This document shows, in pieces, positions 9,935 through 19,000 of a stretch of DNA of 64,000 nucleotides; the stretch's first letter is position 1, and every line of letters starts with the position of its first letter. This DNA is from Rheinheimera maricola (GTDB lineage: Bacteria > Pseudomonadota > Gammaproteobacteria > Enterobacterales > Alteromonadaceae), in the NCBI RefSeq assembly GCF_016918075.2, contig NZ_JAERPS020000001.1, positions 744,001 through 808,000 on the forward strand. The letters run 5' to 3'. A program made the position numbers and the translations under genes. The notes beneath the pieces were generated by a model. That model was not told the DNA's origin and did no database searches. It was given only the letters and a program-made list of their open reading frames with translations.

Positions 9935-10097
9935 AGGTTGGCCCTCAGGGGTGGTTAATAAACGCATGACTACTGAGTTTGGGGTGATTACTGCGATGAA
10001 CAATGGCCGAAGCTAATTAAATTTTGCTAATATTTGGATTAAACAGCTAGTATAGACTGCATTGTTGTCATTTAACCCAGAGAGAAGACGCCTATCC

Positions 10098-11732
10098 ATG
10101 GATCAGGAAGAATTAGCTGCATTCAACCAATTAAATGTATTGATTATTGATGATCAGATCCTGGTACAAAATGTAATTAAATCGGCGTTGTTTGAACTGG
10201 GCATCGAAAACGTTAAATGTGCGGAAAATGCCTATTATGGCCTGCGTTTATGTGAGCAAACGACTTTTCATGTGGTGATTTGCGCTTTCAATGTTAAAAG
10301 CGACAAAGACGGTTTCCACTTGCTGGAAGAGCTGAAATTCAAGCGCTATGTCACTAAGTGTACCGTATTAATATTTCTCAGTGCTGAAACTAACGAAGAT
10401 CTGGTGAACAGCATTGTAGAACTGCAACCGGATGATTTTTGGGTTAAACCACTGAATATTAAACATGTACAAACTCGTTTGCCGCTGGCTCTGGAGGTGA
10501 AACGGACTTTGTTTAATGTTTATCAGGCTATGGACCGACAGGATTTTAGTAAAGCCATCTATTATGCAGAGCGGCACTTATTAAACAATCGTCTGGCGAA
10601 ATACCACCTGCAAATGAAACGGCTAAAGGGGGAGTGTTTGCTGCAATTGCGCGAATACACCGATGCTACGCAATATTACGCTAACTTACTGCAAACACAT
10701 AAAGTGTCGTGGGTGTATTTGGGGTATATCAAGTCACTGTTACAACAAGATAAGCTCGAGGATATTCAAGCGTTACTGACCGAATTAACCGATAAAGCCG
10801 ATACCCGTTTTGCTACTTACGATATGTTGGCGCACTATTACGTTGGTAAGCAGGACTATGCCCAAGCCTATGAAGAGATAAAAAAGGCCACCCGATTAGC
10901 GCCACGTAATATCGAGCGCAATAAACGGTTACTGGATTTAGCCCGGCTAAATCATGACCATGCCGGCCAATATCAGGCCACTATTTCCATGGCAAAATTT
11001 GCCCGCAATTCTATTCATGATTCACCTTTGCTAAGGCTGAACGTAGTTCGGGCGGCTATTGATTATGCCACTACACTAGAAAAAGCGGATGCGAGTAAAG
11101 TACTTAGCCAGGGCGAAGTTATTCTGGCGGAATTAGAAAAGCAATTGCCACTGGCGGCACAGCTTAAAGATCAGTTATTGGTAGTCAGAGCCAGGTTGCA
11201 TACTGCAAGGGAAGAACGACAAAAGGCCGAGTCTATAGTCGACAATCATATGACACTGCGACCGGGAATGTCAGTTGAAGATAACCTGGATAAAGTTAAA
11301 GCGCTGCATGAATTAGGCCGGCGTGAAGATGCGGTGTCGTTATTGGATGCGATTAAACGCCAAATTAGCGGCAGCGGCTTGACCAATCAGGTGGTGAGTA
11401 AATATATCGAGCAGGAAGCCGCCGAACGCTCTGCGGTGCATTTCACCCCACAGCAGCTAAATCGGATGGCAGTTGAATTTTTCAAACGTAATAAATTTCA
11501 TGCTGCACTTAATTCTTTAGAGCAAGCATTTTCGCTGACACCGAACAATATGAGTGTGGCGCTTAACATTTTAAAAGTGCTGGTGGCAATAAAACAGCAA
11601 GAAGCGCTGGATGAAGGCCATATTGCACTGGTAAACAATCTGCGACAACAGCTGGCGCACAATGAACTGGATAGCGAGCAGCAAAGTAAATTTGCGGAGT
11701 ATCAGCAACAGCTGCTGCCTGGACAACATTAA
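10098..11732 (+). CDS. Receiver-domain protein with TPR repeats; phospho-acceptor Asp missing
   Basis: A CheY-like receiver (about residues 12-125) is followed by a long alpha-helical region with TPR-like repeats (about 150-540). No output DNA-binding or GGDEF domain is present. The acidic pair D18-D19, S95 and K117 are all in place. The phospho-acceptor position reads VICAFNVKSDKDG, with A63 where relatives have aspartate (CDY or CDF). The receiver should therefore not be phosphorylated and probably acts as a protein-interaction module. The start is the ATG at 10098 (MDQEELAAFN), which has AGAGAAGA upstream; a TTG at 10062 would add 12 unlikely residues. 544 residues. It is not next to a kinase. 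The partner is unknown. Confidence 0.85.
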   Translation: MDQEELAAFNQLNVLIIDDQILVQNVIKSALFELGIENVKCAENAYYGLRLCEQTTFHVVICAFNVKSDKDGFHLLEELKFKRYVTKCTVLIFLSAETNEDLVNSIVELQPDDFWVKPLNIKHVQTRLPLALEVKRTLFNVYQAMDRQDFSKAIYYAERHLLNNRLAKYHLQMKRLKGECLLQLREYTDATQYYANLLQTHKVSWVYLGYIKSLLQQDKLEDIQALLTELTDKADTRFATYDMLAHYYVGKQDYAQAYEEIKKATRLAPRNIERNKRLLDLARLNHDHAGQYQATISMAKFARNSIHDSPLLRLNVVRAAIDYATTLEKADASKVLSQGEVILAELEKQLPLAAQLKDQLLVVRARLHTAREERQKAESIVDNHMTLRPGMSVEDNLDKVKALHELGRREDAVSLLDAIKRQISGSGLTNQVVSKYIEQEAAERSAVHFTPQQLNRMAVEFFKRNKFHAALNSLEQAFSLTPNNMSVALNILKVLVAIKQQEALDEGHIALVNNLRQQLAHNELDSEQQSKFAEYQQQLLPGQH

Positions 11733-11754
11733 TTTACTGGCAGATTAATGTTGT
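11723..11754. repeat. Perfect 11-bp inverted repeat at the end of the receiver-TPR gene
   Basis: ACAACATTAAT (11723-11733) is repeated as its reverse complement at 11744-11754, with a 10-base loop. It overlaps the stop codon of the receiver-TPR gene. It is AT-rich and has no T-run, so it is a weak terminator candidate or an mRNA 3' stabiliser. The rest of the gap to the efflux pump stop (11755-11791) shows nothing. Confidence 0.5.
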
Positions 11755-11791
11755 GACGTTACCAGGCTGCAGTTGCTGTGATTAGGCCGGG

Positions 11792-14700
11792 TTAAGCGGT
11801 TTTTTCATCTCGCTGCGATGCGTTTTTGTGTACCAGTTTATACAGTGCTGGTAGTAACACTAAGGTGAGTAACGTCGCAGAGATAATACCGCCAATCACC
11901 ACTGTAGCCAGTGGGCGTTGTACTTCTGCACCTGTGCCGCTGTTAAACGCCATTGGCACAAAGCCCAGGCTAGCCACCAGCGCCGTCATAAGCACCGGCC
12001 TTAAACGTTGCACTGCGCCTTGATGTATAGCCTGCAATAATTCAAGGCCCTGCTCACGTAATTGCTTTATCATCGCCAACATTACCACGCCGTTTAGTAC
12101 TGCAATGCCGGATAAGGCAATAAAGCCTACCGCGGCAGAAATAGACAGTGACATATCGCGCAGCATCAGTGCTGCTAAGCCTCCGGTTAACGCCAGTGGT
12201 ACGCCACTAAATACCACCATGGCGTCTTTTGCTGAATTAAGCGCGCTGAACAGCAAGCCAAAAATCAGCAGCAAGGTAAGTGGTACTACCCATTTTAAAC
12301 GGTTCGATGCCGATTGTAGCTGCTCAAAGGTACCGCCATAACCCAGCCAGTAACCGGCGGGCAGCTCAAGCTTGTCGGTCATTAACTGTTTAGTTTCGCT
12401 AATAAAACCGCCAAGATCACGGCCGGAAACATTAGCGCTAACCACGATATTACGTTTCGCACTTTCACGGTTTATCTGATTGGGCGCCTCTATTTCGTTA
12501 AAGTGTGCGATTTCACCCAGTGGCACATAGGTTAGCTCAGCACTGCTTTTACTTGAAATGCCGGGTAATGCCAGTGGTAAGCGTTTTAATTGCTGTGGAT
12601 CGCTCCTTAGGTCCTCATCGGCTCTGATGATAAGGTCAAACGCTTTATCGCCCTCGTAAATGAGCCCAACCTGCATGCCGCCAACCATGGTTTGAATGCT
12701 CTGTTGCACGCTTGCGACATCAATACCCAACAGTGCCAAATGCTCACGGTCTGGCTCAATTGACAACATTGGTAAGCCAGTAGCTTGCTCCATACGCACA
12801 TCAACTGCACCGGGCACTGTCGATAGCAGTGCAGTAGCAGCTTCGGCTAGGCTGGCTAACTCCGTTAAATCATCACCATAAATTCGCAGTGCGACATCAC
12901 TGCGCACGCCGGCAATTAACTCGTTAAAACGCATTTCAATGGGCTGGGTAAACTCGTAGTTATTACCCGGTACAGCTTCAACGGTACTGCGTAGCAATAC
13001 GACAAAATCTGCTTTGCTCATTGCATGATCGGGCCACTGCGATTGCGGCTTTAATATGACAAAGGTGTCGGCGACATTAGGTGGCATTGGGTCGGTGGCA
13101 ATTTCTGCCGTACCCAGCTTGCTAAATACCCACTCTACCTGTGGTAGGGTAGCAATTTCACGTTCCAGCAGCAGTTGCATTTGCAGTGATTGATTTAGGC
13201 CGGTGCCTGGGATACGCAGCGCATGCAGGGCAACATCGCCTTCATCCAACTGCGGCATAAACTCACTGCCAAGCTTACTTCCTTGCCAAAACACCGCCGT
13301 CATTACCAGTAACGCTGTGCCTATAAATAGCACGGAATGGCGCAAACTTTGCCGGAGTAACTTTGAGTAGCTATGTTTTAATAGGCGCATCAGGGTTGAG
13401 TCTTGTTCTTTAACCTTGCCACGGACAAAAATGGCAACCGCAGCCGGTACAAAGGTAATGGCCAACAGCACAGCACCTGCAAGTGCCGCAATAACCGTAA
13501 AGGCCATCGGGTGAAACATTTTACCTTCTACACCGCTTAGCGCAAAAATAGGTAAAAACACCAGCATAATAATCAACACGCCAAACACAGCTGGAGTAAA
13601 GACTTCCCGCGTGGCTTGATACACTTCACTTAAGCGCTCGTCGAGGGTTAATAGCCTGCCGCTTCGCTGTTGTGCTAAGCCTAACCGGCGTAAGCAGTTT
13701 TCCACCACAATAACTGCGCCATCAACCATTAGGCCAAAGTCGATAGCGCCCAGGCTCATTAAATTGCCACTGACTTTATTGATGGCCATACCGCTTATAG
13801 CAAACAGCATACTTAGCGGAATAACTAATGCAGTTATCAGCGCAGCGCGAATATTGCCAAGAAAAATAAACAGCACCACGATGACTAGTACCGCACCTTC
13901 AAACAGGTTTTTCTGCACCGTAGCAATGGTTTTATCGACCAGCGTGGTGCGGTTATAGACCGCCTGAGCAGTAACACCCTGTGGCAATGAGCGGTTAACC
14001 TCATGCAGTTTTTCTGCTACCGCTTGAGACACTGTGCGGCTGTTTTCACCCATTAGCATAAATACGGTACCCAGCACCGTTTCTTCGCCGTTTAAACTCG
14101 CCGCACCGGTACGCAGTTCTTTACCTAAATAAACATCAGCAACATCATGTAATCGCACCGGGCCGTCGTCGCGCTTGGCAATAATTAACTCACTAATATC
14201 CCCAAGAGTGCGTAATTGGCCTGGTGAGCGCACTAACCACTGCTCGCCGCGTTGCTCAATATAGCCCGCGCCAACATTGTTGTTATTCCGGCTAAGGGCG
14301 GTGGCAATATCGTCGAGTGTCAGCTTAAAGGCCAATAACCTGGCGGGGTCGGGTGCGACCTGGTACTGGCGCTGATAGCCACCAATGCTATTAACTTCAG
14401 TCACTCCTTTAACCTTAACCAGCTGCGGCTTAATGACCCAATCTTGCAAGGTGCGCAAATCTTCCGGCGTATAAGCCATACCATTCTCTTTTACAGCATC
14501 GGGAGTGGCGCTAACGGTATACATAAAAATTTCGCCCAGACCGGTAGCAATAGGGCCAAGGGTGGGGTTGGTGTCTGCTGGTAAGTTGGCTCTTACGGCT
14601 TGTAAGCGTTCAGACACCTGTTGGCGCGCCCAGTAAATGTCGGTGCCATCATCAAACACTACCGTAACCTGTGACATGCCGTAGCGTGATAGCGAACGGC

Positions 14701-14944
14701 TGTATTGCAGTTTAGGTAAACCGGCCATGGCATTTTCAATAAGTACGGTTAGCCGTTGCTCTGCTTCCAGTGGCGAATAGCCAGGCGCAGCCGTATTAAT
14801 TTGTACTTGTACATTGGTGATATCGGGTACGGCATCCAGCGGCAGGCGCTGCGCGTTATAAATACCGGCAAAAATCAGCAGAAAGGTAAAACCCAGCACC
14901 AGATAACGCCGCTCCAGGGCAAACTTTAATAGGGTATCAATCAT
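11792..14944 (-). CDS. czcA: Heavy-metal RND efflux pump, inner-membrane subunit (CzcA type)
   Basis: Proton-driven transporter of the HME-RND family that exports divalent metal ions through a CzcCBA tripartite complex. At 1050 residues it has the normal two-fold repeat with 12 membrane segments and two large periplasmic loops. The signature in the fourth segment is DFGLMVDGAVIVVEN, starting near D402. This DFG...DGA form is seen in Zn/Co/Cd exporters (HME1-like), not the Cu/Ag (CusA) form, so I call it CzcA. The exact metal is inferred. It is the last gene of the operon, nine bases after the adaptor gene. No metal-sensing regulator is present in the window. Confidence 0.9.
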   Translation of the reverse strand: MIDTLLKFALERRYLVLGFTFLLIFAGIYNAQRLPLDAVPDITNVQVQINTAAPGYSPLEAEQRLTVLIENAMAGLPKLQYSRSLSRYGMSQVTVVFDDGTDIYWARQQVSERLQAVRANLPADTNPTLGPIATGLGEIFMYTVSATPDAVKENGMAYTPEDLRTLQDWVIKPQLVKVKGVTEVNSIGGYQRQYQVAPDPARLLAFKLTLDDIATALSRNNNNVGAGYIEQRGEQWLVRSPGQLRTLGDISELIIAKRDDGPVRLHDVADVYLGKELRTGAASLNGEETVLGTVFMLMGENSRTVSQAVAEKLHEVNRSLPQGVTAQAVYNRTTLVDKTIATVQKNLFEGAVLVIVVLFIFLGNIRAALITALVIPLSMLFAISGMAINKVSGNLMSLGAIDFGLMVDGAVIVVENCLRRLGLAQQRSGRLLTLDERLSEVYQATREVFTPAVFGVLIIMLVFLPIFALSGVEGKMFHPMAFTVIAALAGAVLLAITFVPAAVAIFVRGKVKEQDSTLMRLLKHSYSKLLRQSLRHSVLFIGTALLVMTAVFWQGSKLGSEFMPQLDEGDVALHALRIPGTGLNQSLQMQLLLEREIATLPQVEWVFSKLGTAEIATDPMPPNVADTFVILKPQSQWPDHAMSKADFVVLLRSTVEAVPGNNYEFTQPIEMRFNELIAGVRSDVALRIYGDDLTELASLAEAATALLSTVPGAVDVRMEQATGLPMLSIEPDREHLALLGIDVASVQQSIQTMVGGMQVGLIYEGDKAFDLIIRADEDLRSDPQQLKRLPLALPGISSKSSAELTYVPLGEIAHFNEIEAPNQINRESAKRNIVVSANVSGRDLGGFISETKQLMTDKLELPAGYWLGYGGTFEQLQSASNRLKWVVPLTLLLIFGLLFSALNSAKDAMVVFSGVPLALTGGLAALMLRDMSLSISAAVGFIALSGIAVLNGVVMLAMIKQLREQGLELLQAIHQGAVQRLRPVLMTALVASLGFVPMAFNSGTGAEVQRPLATVVIGGIISATLLTLVLLPALYKLVHKNASQRDEKTA

Positions 14945-14953
14945 AGCGTACTC

Positions 14954-16213
14954 CTAGTGATCATGGCTGGCGCCAGATTTAAGCACGTCAGCTTTAAGCA
15001 CAAAGCTGTTGTCTGTCGCGTATTCTGTGCCGGGTTTTAGACCAGAGGTGACTTCGATGTAATCATCGTCTTCACGGCCAAACTGCAGCATACGTACTTC
15101 AAAGGTATTGCCATAACGGGCAAAAACTACCGGCATGTCACGAAAGCGCTGAATAGCACTTTTTTTCACCGCCAGCGCTACCGGTATTGTTGCCGTGAGT
15201 ACTTGGGCTTTAACATGCATGCCCGGGCGCCAGTAGCCACTGCGGTTGTCTAGCACAGCTCGTACCCGTGCGATGTGGCCTTCAGTCATTTGTGGTGCGA
15301 TGTAACTGATGTTACTGCTGGCACTTTCCCCGTGGTGCAAGCTGGATACCGTAACAGGCATACCAAGACGCAGGTGGTCAATATCGTTGGGGAAAGCTGA
15401 AAGTTCGACATAGACTTGGCTGTAATCAACAATGCTAAGTAACACCTCATCGCGAATTAGCTCATGGCGGTTAAAAAAGCGCTCTGTGACAATACCGTTT
15501 GCCGGTGACACAATGTCATACATTTTTAACGTTGCAGCATTGCTAACGCGGGCCAGTAGCTGGCCTTTTTTTACCTTGTCGCCTTGCTGTACCAAAACCT
15601 CTGCTAAGGTGCCGAAGTAGGGCGCTCTTACGTTAAAACTTGCGGTAGGTGGGCTGCTGATAACGCCATATAAATGGGTTTTCTGGCTCAATTCCTGCGC
15701 GTTGGCGATATCGGTGACAATGCCGCTTAACGTAAAAATCCTGTCGCTAAGTTCTACCCGGCCTTCAAAGCTGTCGTAGTGCCAATGGTATTGTTTGCTC
15801 TGATAGCTAACAGCAATATCGACACTGTAAGAGTGCGGCTCAGCAATGCTGATGTCACCTAAAAGGTACTGTTGCTCCGGGGTAAATTGAATAGTGTCTT
15901 GTTGGCCATCCAGCCGGTGTAGCGTTACTTTTGCGTCTAGTGCAGTAGGTGATAACGGCTTGCCGTTAGCATAGGCATACAAACGCATCTCCGGCGGTAT
16001 GCCCGCTTCGAAAATAGAGACTTCGAGCGAAAAGTCAGCTTGAGATAACAACTTGCCACCATGTGGGCCTTCAGCCTGTGTGGTTACATGCTGATCACCA
16101 TGATCACCATGATCACCATGATCACCATGAGCGCTTGAGGCCTGTGCTACAGCGCTAAAAAGCATTAACAGCAATACAAGCCAAAAGGTTGAAATATTAA
16201 AGGTTTTACTCAT
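14954..16213 (-). CDS. czcB: RND efflux periplasmic adaptor (CzcB type) with His-Gly-Asp repeat
   Basis: Membrane-fusion protein that bridges the inner-membrane pump and the outer-membrane channel. An N-terminal signal or anchor segment of about 25 residues ends at AQASSA. A short metal-binding tract of HGD repeats (HGDHGDHGDHGDQH) and the CzcB-type EGPHGGKLL region follow. After these come the barrel-sandwich (lipoyl-like) domain near KGQLLARVSNAA, the beta-barrel, and the membrane-proximal domain. 419 residues. The start codon overlaps the czcC stop by eight bases (ATGAGTAA), indicating coupled translation. The His/Asp tract probably gathers metal in the periplasm. Confidence 0.9.
   Translation of the reverse strand: MSKTFNISTFWLVLLLMLFSAVAQASSAHGDHGDHGDHGDQHVTTQAEGPHGGKLLSQADFSLEVSIFEAGIPPEMRLYAYANGKPLSPTALDAKVTLHRLDGQQDTIQFTPEQQYLLGDISIAEPHSYSVDIAVSYQSKQYHWHYDSFEGRVELSDRIFTLSGIVTDIANAQELSQKTHLYGVISSPPTASFNVRAPYFGTLAEVLVQQGDKVKKGQLLARVSNAATLKMYDIVSPANGIVTERFFNRHELIRDEVLLSIVDYSQVYVELSAFPNDIDHLRLGMPVTVSSLHHGESASSNISYIAPQMTEGHIARVRAVLDNRSGYWRPGMHVKAQVLTATIPVALAVKKSAIQRFRDMPVVFARYGNTFEVRMLQFGREDDDYIEVTSGLKPGTEYATDNSFVLKADVLKSGASHDH
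16093..16128. repeat. Four tandem 9-bp repeats inside czcB
   Basis: Four perfect copies of GATCACCAT (plus strand) encode His-Gly-Asp units on the minus strand. The unit is a multiple of three, so a gain or loss of copies would change the number of HGD units without shifting the frame. Confidence 0.9.
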
Positions 16214-17483
16214 TGCTATGCTCCAAAGTAACGACCGGCGTCTTGCTAGTTAAGCTGATGGGTTGGCCTGTCAGGCGCTCCAATTGCAGTAAGGTAATGT
16301 GAAAACGGCTTTGGCTGGCAATAACATCGCGCTGTGCCTGCGCCAGTTCTTCTCCTGCAGATAACAGGCTAAGTAAGTCTGTCTGGCCCTGTTGATATGC
16401 TTGCAAACTTAGCTTGTGTAACTGCATGGCTTCGGGCAGTAACCGTGATTGAATGCTGTGCACTGCAGTGCGCAGATGCGCCAGTGCCAACCATTGTTGC
16501 TGCATTAGCAAGGATAAAGCCGTACGGCTTTGCTGTTGTTGTACCGCCAGTAACTCTTGCTCTGCCATGTGAGCCTGGCGTTGGCCTGCTTTGGGATCGG
16601 ACAACGTAAGCGGCATACTCAAGCTAAACACCAGTGCATTGTCATTGCTGGCTTCATTACGTCTAAGCCCAGCCGACAGGCGCACGTCAGCTTTACTGTT
16701 AGCATTGGTTAAGCGCAGCTCGCTTTGCGCTACACGCTCTAACGTAATGTAGCGTTGTAGCACTGTACTTTGTTGCAGCTGATGTTGAAGTTCCGACAGC
16801 GGGGGTAGTAACGGCAAGGTAGTTAAATCACCGGTTACAGTATCAAAGTCAGGGACGCTGTTCCAGTTCGCCGCCAGCCGATAGCGCTGGCTTTCTATGG
16901 CTTGTTGAATCTCAGCCAGTTCTATTTCACTGCGTATTAGCTGCAGTTTAATCCGGCTGATATCGGCATCCGGCAGGTTACCCGCTTCGCTACGCAATTG
17001 CGCTGTGGCTAGCACAGCGTGTTCGCGGCTGATTTTTTCGTGGGCCCATTGTTGTAAGGTTTGCAATTGTAAAAGGTGTACATACTGCTCGGTAGTGTCG
17101 GCCAGTGCGTCCAATCGAGCCAGTTCATAATTATTACGTTGCAGTTGGCTTTGCTGTTGCGCCAGTTCAACCCGACGTTGGCGTTTATCACCCAATTCAA
17201 TTTGCTGGCTAAGGCTTAATGTTAACTCTGCCGCAGCTAAACCGCGGCTGTCGCCAGTGCCTAGCGCGTTCTCCAATGAGACATCCACTTCCGGGTTGGG
17301 GGTTATTTTTGCCTGTAATTGCGCGGCTTCCGCCATACGCAGCTGATACGGAAAGGCTTGCAGCCTGATGTCGTGCTGTAAGGTGCGCTGCAAAGCCTGA
17401 GGCAGGGTTAAACGACTGGCTTGTGCTTGCAGGCAATAGCCTGCTGCTACCAGCACTGCGGGTAGCATTAATGTCATACGCAT
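16206..17483 (-). CDS. czcC: TolC-family outer-membrane efflux channel (CzcC type)
   Basis: Outer-membrane factor of the metal efflux complex. A signal peptide (MRMTLMLPAVLVAAGYCLQA) is followed by two outer-membrane efflux protein repeats built of long coiled coils with heptad-like Q, L and A-rich stretches. At 425 residues it has the length usual for CzcC. The stop overlaps the czcB start by eight bases. A gap of 50 bases separates it from the small His-rich gene upstream, so all four genes probably form one transcript starting above 17872. Confidence 0.9.
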   Translation of the reverse strand: MRMTLMLPAVLVAAGYCLQAQASRLTLPQALQRTLQHDIRLQAFPYQLRMAEAAQLQAKITPNPEVDVSLENALGTGDSRGLAAAELTLSLSQQIELGDKRQRRVELAQQQSQLQRNNYELARLDALADTTEQYVHLLQLQTLQQWAHEKISREHAVLATAQLRSEAGNLPDADISRIKLQLIRSEIELAEIQQAIESQRYRLAANWNSVPDFDTVTGDLTTLPLLPPLSELQHQLQQSTVLQRYITLERVAQSELRLTNANSKADVRLSAGLRRNEASNDNALVFSLSMPLTLSDPKAGQRQAHMAEQELLAVQQQQSRTALSLLMQQQWLALAHLRTAVHSIQSRLLPEAMQLHKLSLQAYQQGQTDLLSLLSAGEELAQAQRDVIASQSRFHITLLQLERLTGQPISLTSKTPVVTLEHSNE

Positions 17484-17533
17484 GGGTATGCTCCTGTTAG
17501 TTAATCAGTATTAAAAATGATAAACGAGCAGGA

Positions 17534-17872
17534 TCAACTATTTGGCGGAGGGACCGGTGGACGATGGCTAATGGGGCTAATGTCGGTGTTGGCAGCCGCG
17601 ATAGCGCCATCGCGAAAATTCAGCAAGTCAATGCCATAAAAAAAAGCGATATAGCAGGTAACATGGGCGTGTTCGTTATGCTGTTCAGTGTGATTTTCAC
17701 TAAGCTGTTCAGTACTATCGCTAACGTTGCCGGCCAGTGAATGCATATCCGTCAGGCTGGTATACGCATGATCATGATCAGGCAAATGCACAACTAATGC
17801 ATCACAGGCCAATACGGCATGGTTTAGCATTATCAGCAGTAGTATTAACAAGCCTGATGTTCGAATCAACAT
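17534..17872 (-). CDS. Small periplasmic His-rich protein, CzcI-like
   Basis: 112 residues with a clear signal peptide (about residues 1-22, ending near HAVLACDA) and a middle part rich in histidine and acidic residues (HLPDHDHAYTSL, ENHTEQHNEHAHV). Two cysteines (in ACDA and VTCY) and a C-terminal HRPPVPPP motif are also present. Size, export, His content and position as first gene before czcCBA match the CzcI family, small proteins proposed to tune metal efflux. The resemblance is by features, not by a strong motif, so the family call is tentative. It likely binds divalent metal in the periplasm. Confidence 0.7.
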   Translation of the reverse strand: MLIRTSGLLILLLIMLNHAVLACDALVVHLPDHDHAYTSLTDMHSLAGNVSDSTEQLSENHTEQHNEHAHVTCYIAFFYGIDLLNFRDGAIAAANTDISPISHRPPVPPPNS

Positions 17873-17911
17873 ACCCTCGAAAAATGAATAAATACCATGT
17901 TAACGCTGCTT

Positions 17912-17938
17912 CCTGACAGCAAGATGTTGACTGTCAGG
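17912..17938 (-). terminator. Hairpin between the RbgA-like GTPase gene and the czc operon
   Basis: CCTGACAG (17912-17919) pairs with CTGTCAGG (17931-17938), and the loop can extend the stem by CAA and TTG. It lies 20 bases after the GTPase stop on the minus strand. There is no good T-run, so termination is uncertain. The czc promoter must lie in 17873-17958; I could not pick a convincing -10/-35 pair. Confidence 0.45.
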
Positions 17939-17958
17939 CCTTAGCAGGCAGATGATGG

Positions 17959-18894
17959 CTAGCGATATTTTCGCGCCGCCTTGCGCTTGCGCTCCGCCTC
18001 ACGCTCGGCTTTTTCTTTAGCCTTAGCGCCTTCTTCTGCTTTAGCATCAATTTGCTCCTGGGTCACCATTTCCGGGGTTTCCAGTGTAATAGGTCCAAGG
18101 TTACCGGCGCGCAGTTCGGTAATTAAAATACTGCCTACTTTTTCTAAGTCAACAATGCCACCTTTACGCATCGCACCCCGTTTTATACCAATAGCATCCA
18201 TCAATGCCAAGTCGTTCTCGGGTTGCTCCGTTAAACCAAACCGTTGCATTACTGCCTGAGGATAGGTTTTTAGCAGGTAATCGGCGGCGAACATCGCAAT
18301 ATCAGCGTAATCAAAAACGGTATCTTTAATGGCGCCGGTTACTGCAAGCCTATAACCACAGGTAGGCGGGCTTAATTTGGGCCACAAGAACCCCGGTGTG
18401 TCGGTTAAAATAACATTGTTATCCAACTTAATGCGCTGCTGCATTTTAGTTACACCGGCTTCGTTGCCTGTTTTGGCGATGACTCTTCCAGCCAGGGTGT
18501 TAATTAACGTTGACTTACCGACGTTAGGAATGCCCATTATCATGGCGCGAGCACCACGAATGTCCAAATTACGCTCTGGCAGCATGTCATTACACAGTTG
18601 CAGCAAGGCACGGATCTGCTCTGGGTTTTGCTGACTAATGGGAATGGCTTTAATACCAGCTTGGCTGTCGAAGTGCTCTATCCAGCGCTTGGTAAGAGCG
18701 GGATCGGCCAAGTCGGCTTTATTTAGCACTTTAATACAGGGTGTGGTGCCGCGCAGCTGCGGTACCAGCGGGTTCTCGCTGGAAAAGGGTATGCGTGCAT
18801 CAAGCATTTCTATAATAATGTCGACCTGCGGCATCACTTCGGCAATTTCTTTGCGGGCTTTGTGCATATGGCCCGGAAACCAGTTAATAGACAT
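17959..18894 (-). CDS. rbgA: Ribosome biogenesis GTPase, YlqF/RbgA type
   Basis: Circularly permuted GTPase linked to assembly of the large ribosomal subunit. G motifs occur in the permuted order: G4 NKADLADP (near 57), then G1 GIPNVGKST (near 122), then G3 DTPG (near 162). The N-terminus INWFPGHMHKA is characteristic. The 311-residue chain ends in a charged, lysine- and glutamate-rich tail. It stands between the orphan membrane protein gene and the czc operon, on the same strand as both. Function is taken from Bacillus RbgA; the gammaproteobacterial role is less well studied. Confidence 0.9.
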   Translation of the reverse strand: MSINWFPGHMHKARKEIAEVMPQVDIIIEMLDARIPFSSENPLVPQLRGTTPCIKVLNKADLADPALTKRWIEHFDSQAGIKAIPISQQNPEQIRALLQLCNDMLPERNLDIRGARAMIMGIPNVGKSTLINTLAGRVIAKTGNEAGVTKMQQRIKLDNNVILTDTPGFLWPKLSPPTCGYRLAVTGAIKDTVFDYADIAMFAADYLLKTYPQAVMQRFGLTEQPENDLALMDAIGIKRGAMRKGGIVDLEKVGSILITELRAGNLGPITLETPEMVTQEQIDAKAEEGAKAKEKAEREAERKRKAARKYR

Positions 18895-18946
18895 GCATTG
18901 ATACCTTTAAATAACAATTAGCAAACAGCGGCAGCCTTGCAATAAC

Positions 18947-18971
18947 AGCGCCCACAGCATTAATGGGCGCT
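18947..18971. repeat. Inverted repeat between the GTPase and the orphan membrane protein genes
   Basis: AGCGCCCA (18947-18954) pairs perfectly with TGGGCGCT (18964-18971), with a 9-base loop. It lies downstream of the orphan gene and upstream of the GTPase gene, both on minus. It may be a weak terminator for the first; no T-run follows. Confidence 0.45.
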
Positions 18972-19000
18972 ATGATAACGTAAAAAAGGCAAAAGGTGTG

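Noticed and set aside
11792..14944. Calling the RND pump a copper/silver exporter (CusA)
   Set aside because: The DFG...DGA signature in the fourth segment is that of Zn/Co/Cd-type pumps, and no CusF or copper sensor gene is nearby.
16093..16128. Short direct repeats as a possible CRISPR-like array
   Set aside because: The units are contiguous 9-bp coding repeats without spacers, in frame within czcB.
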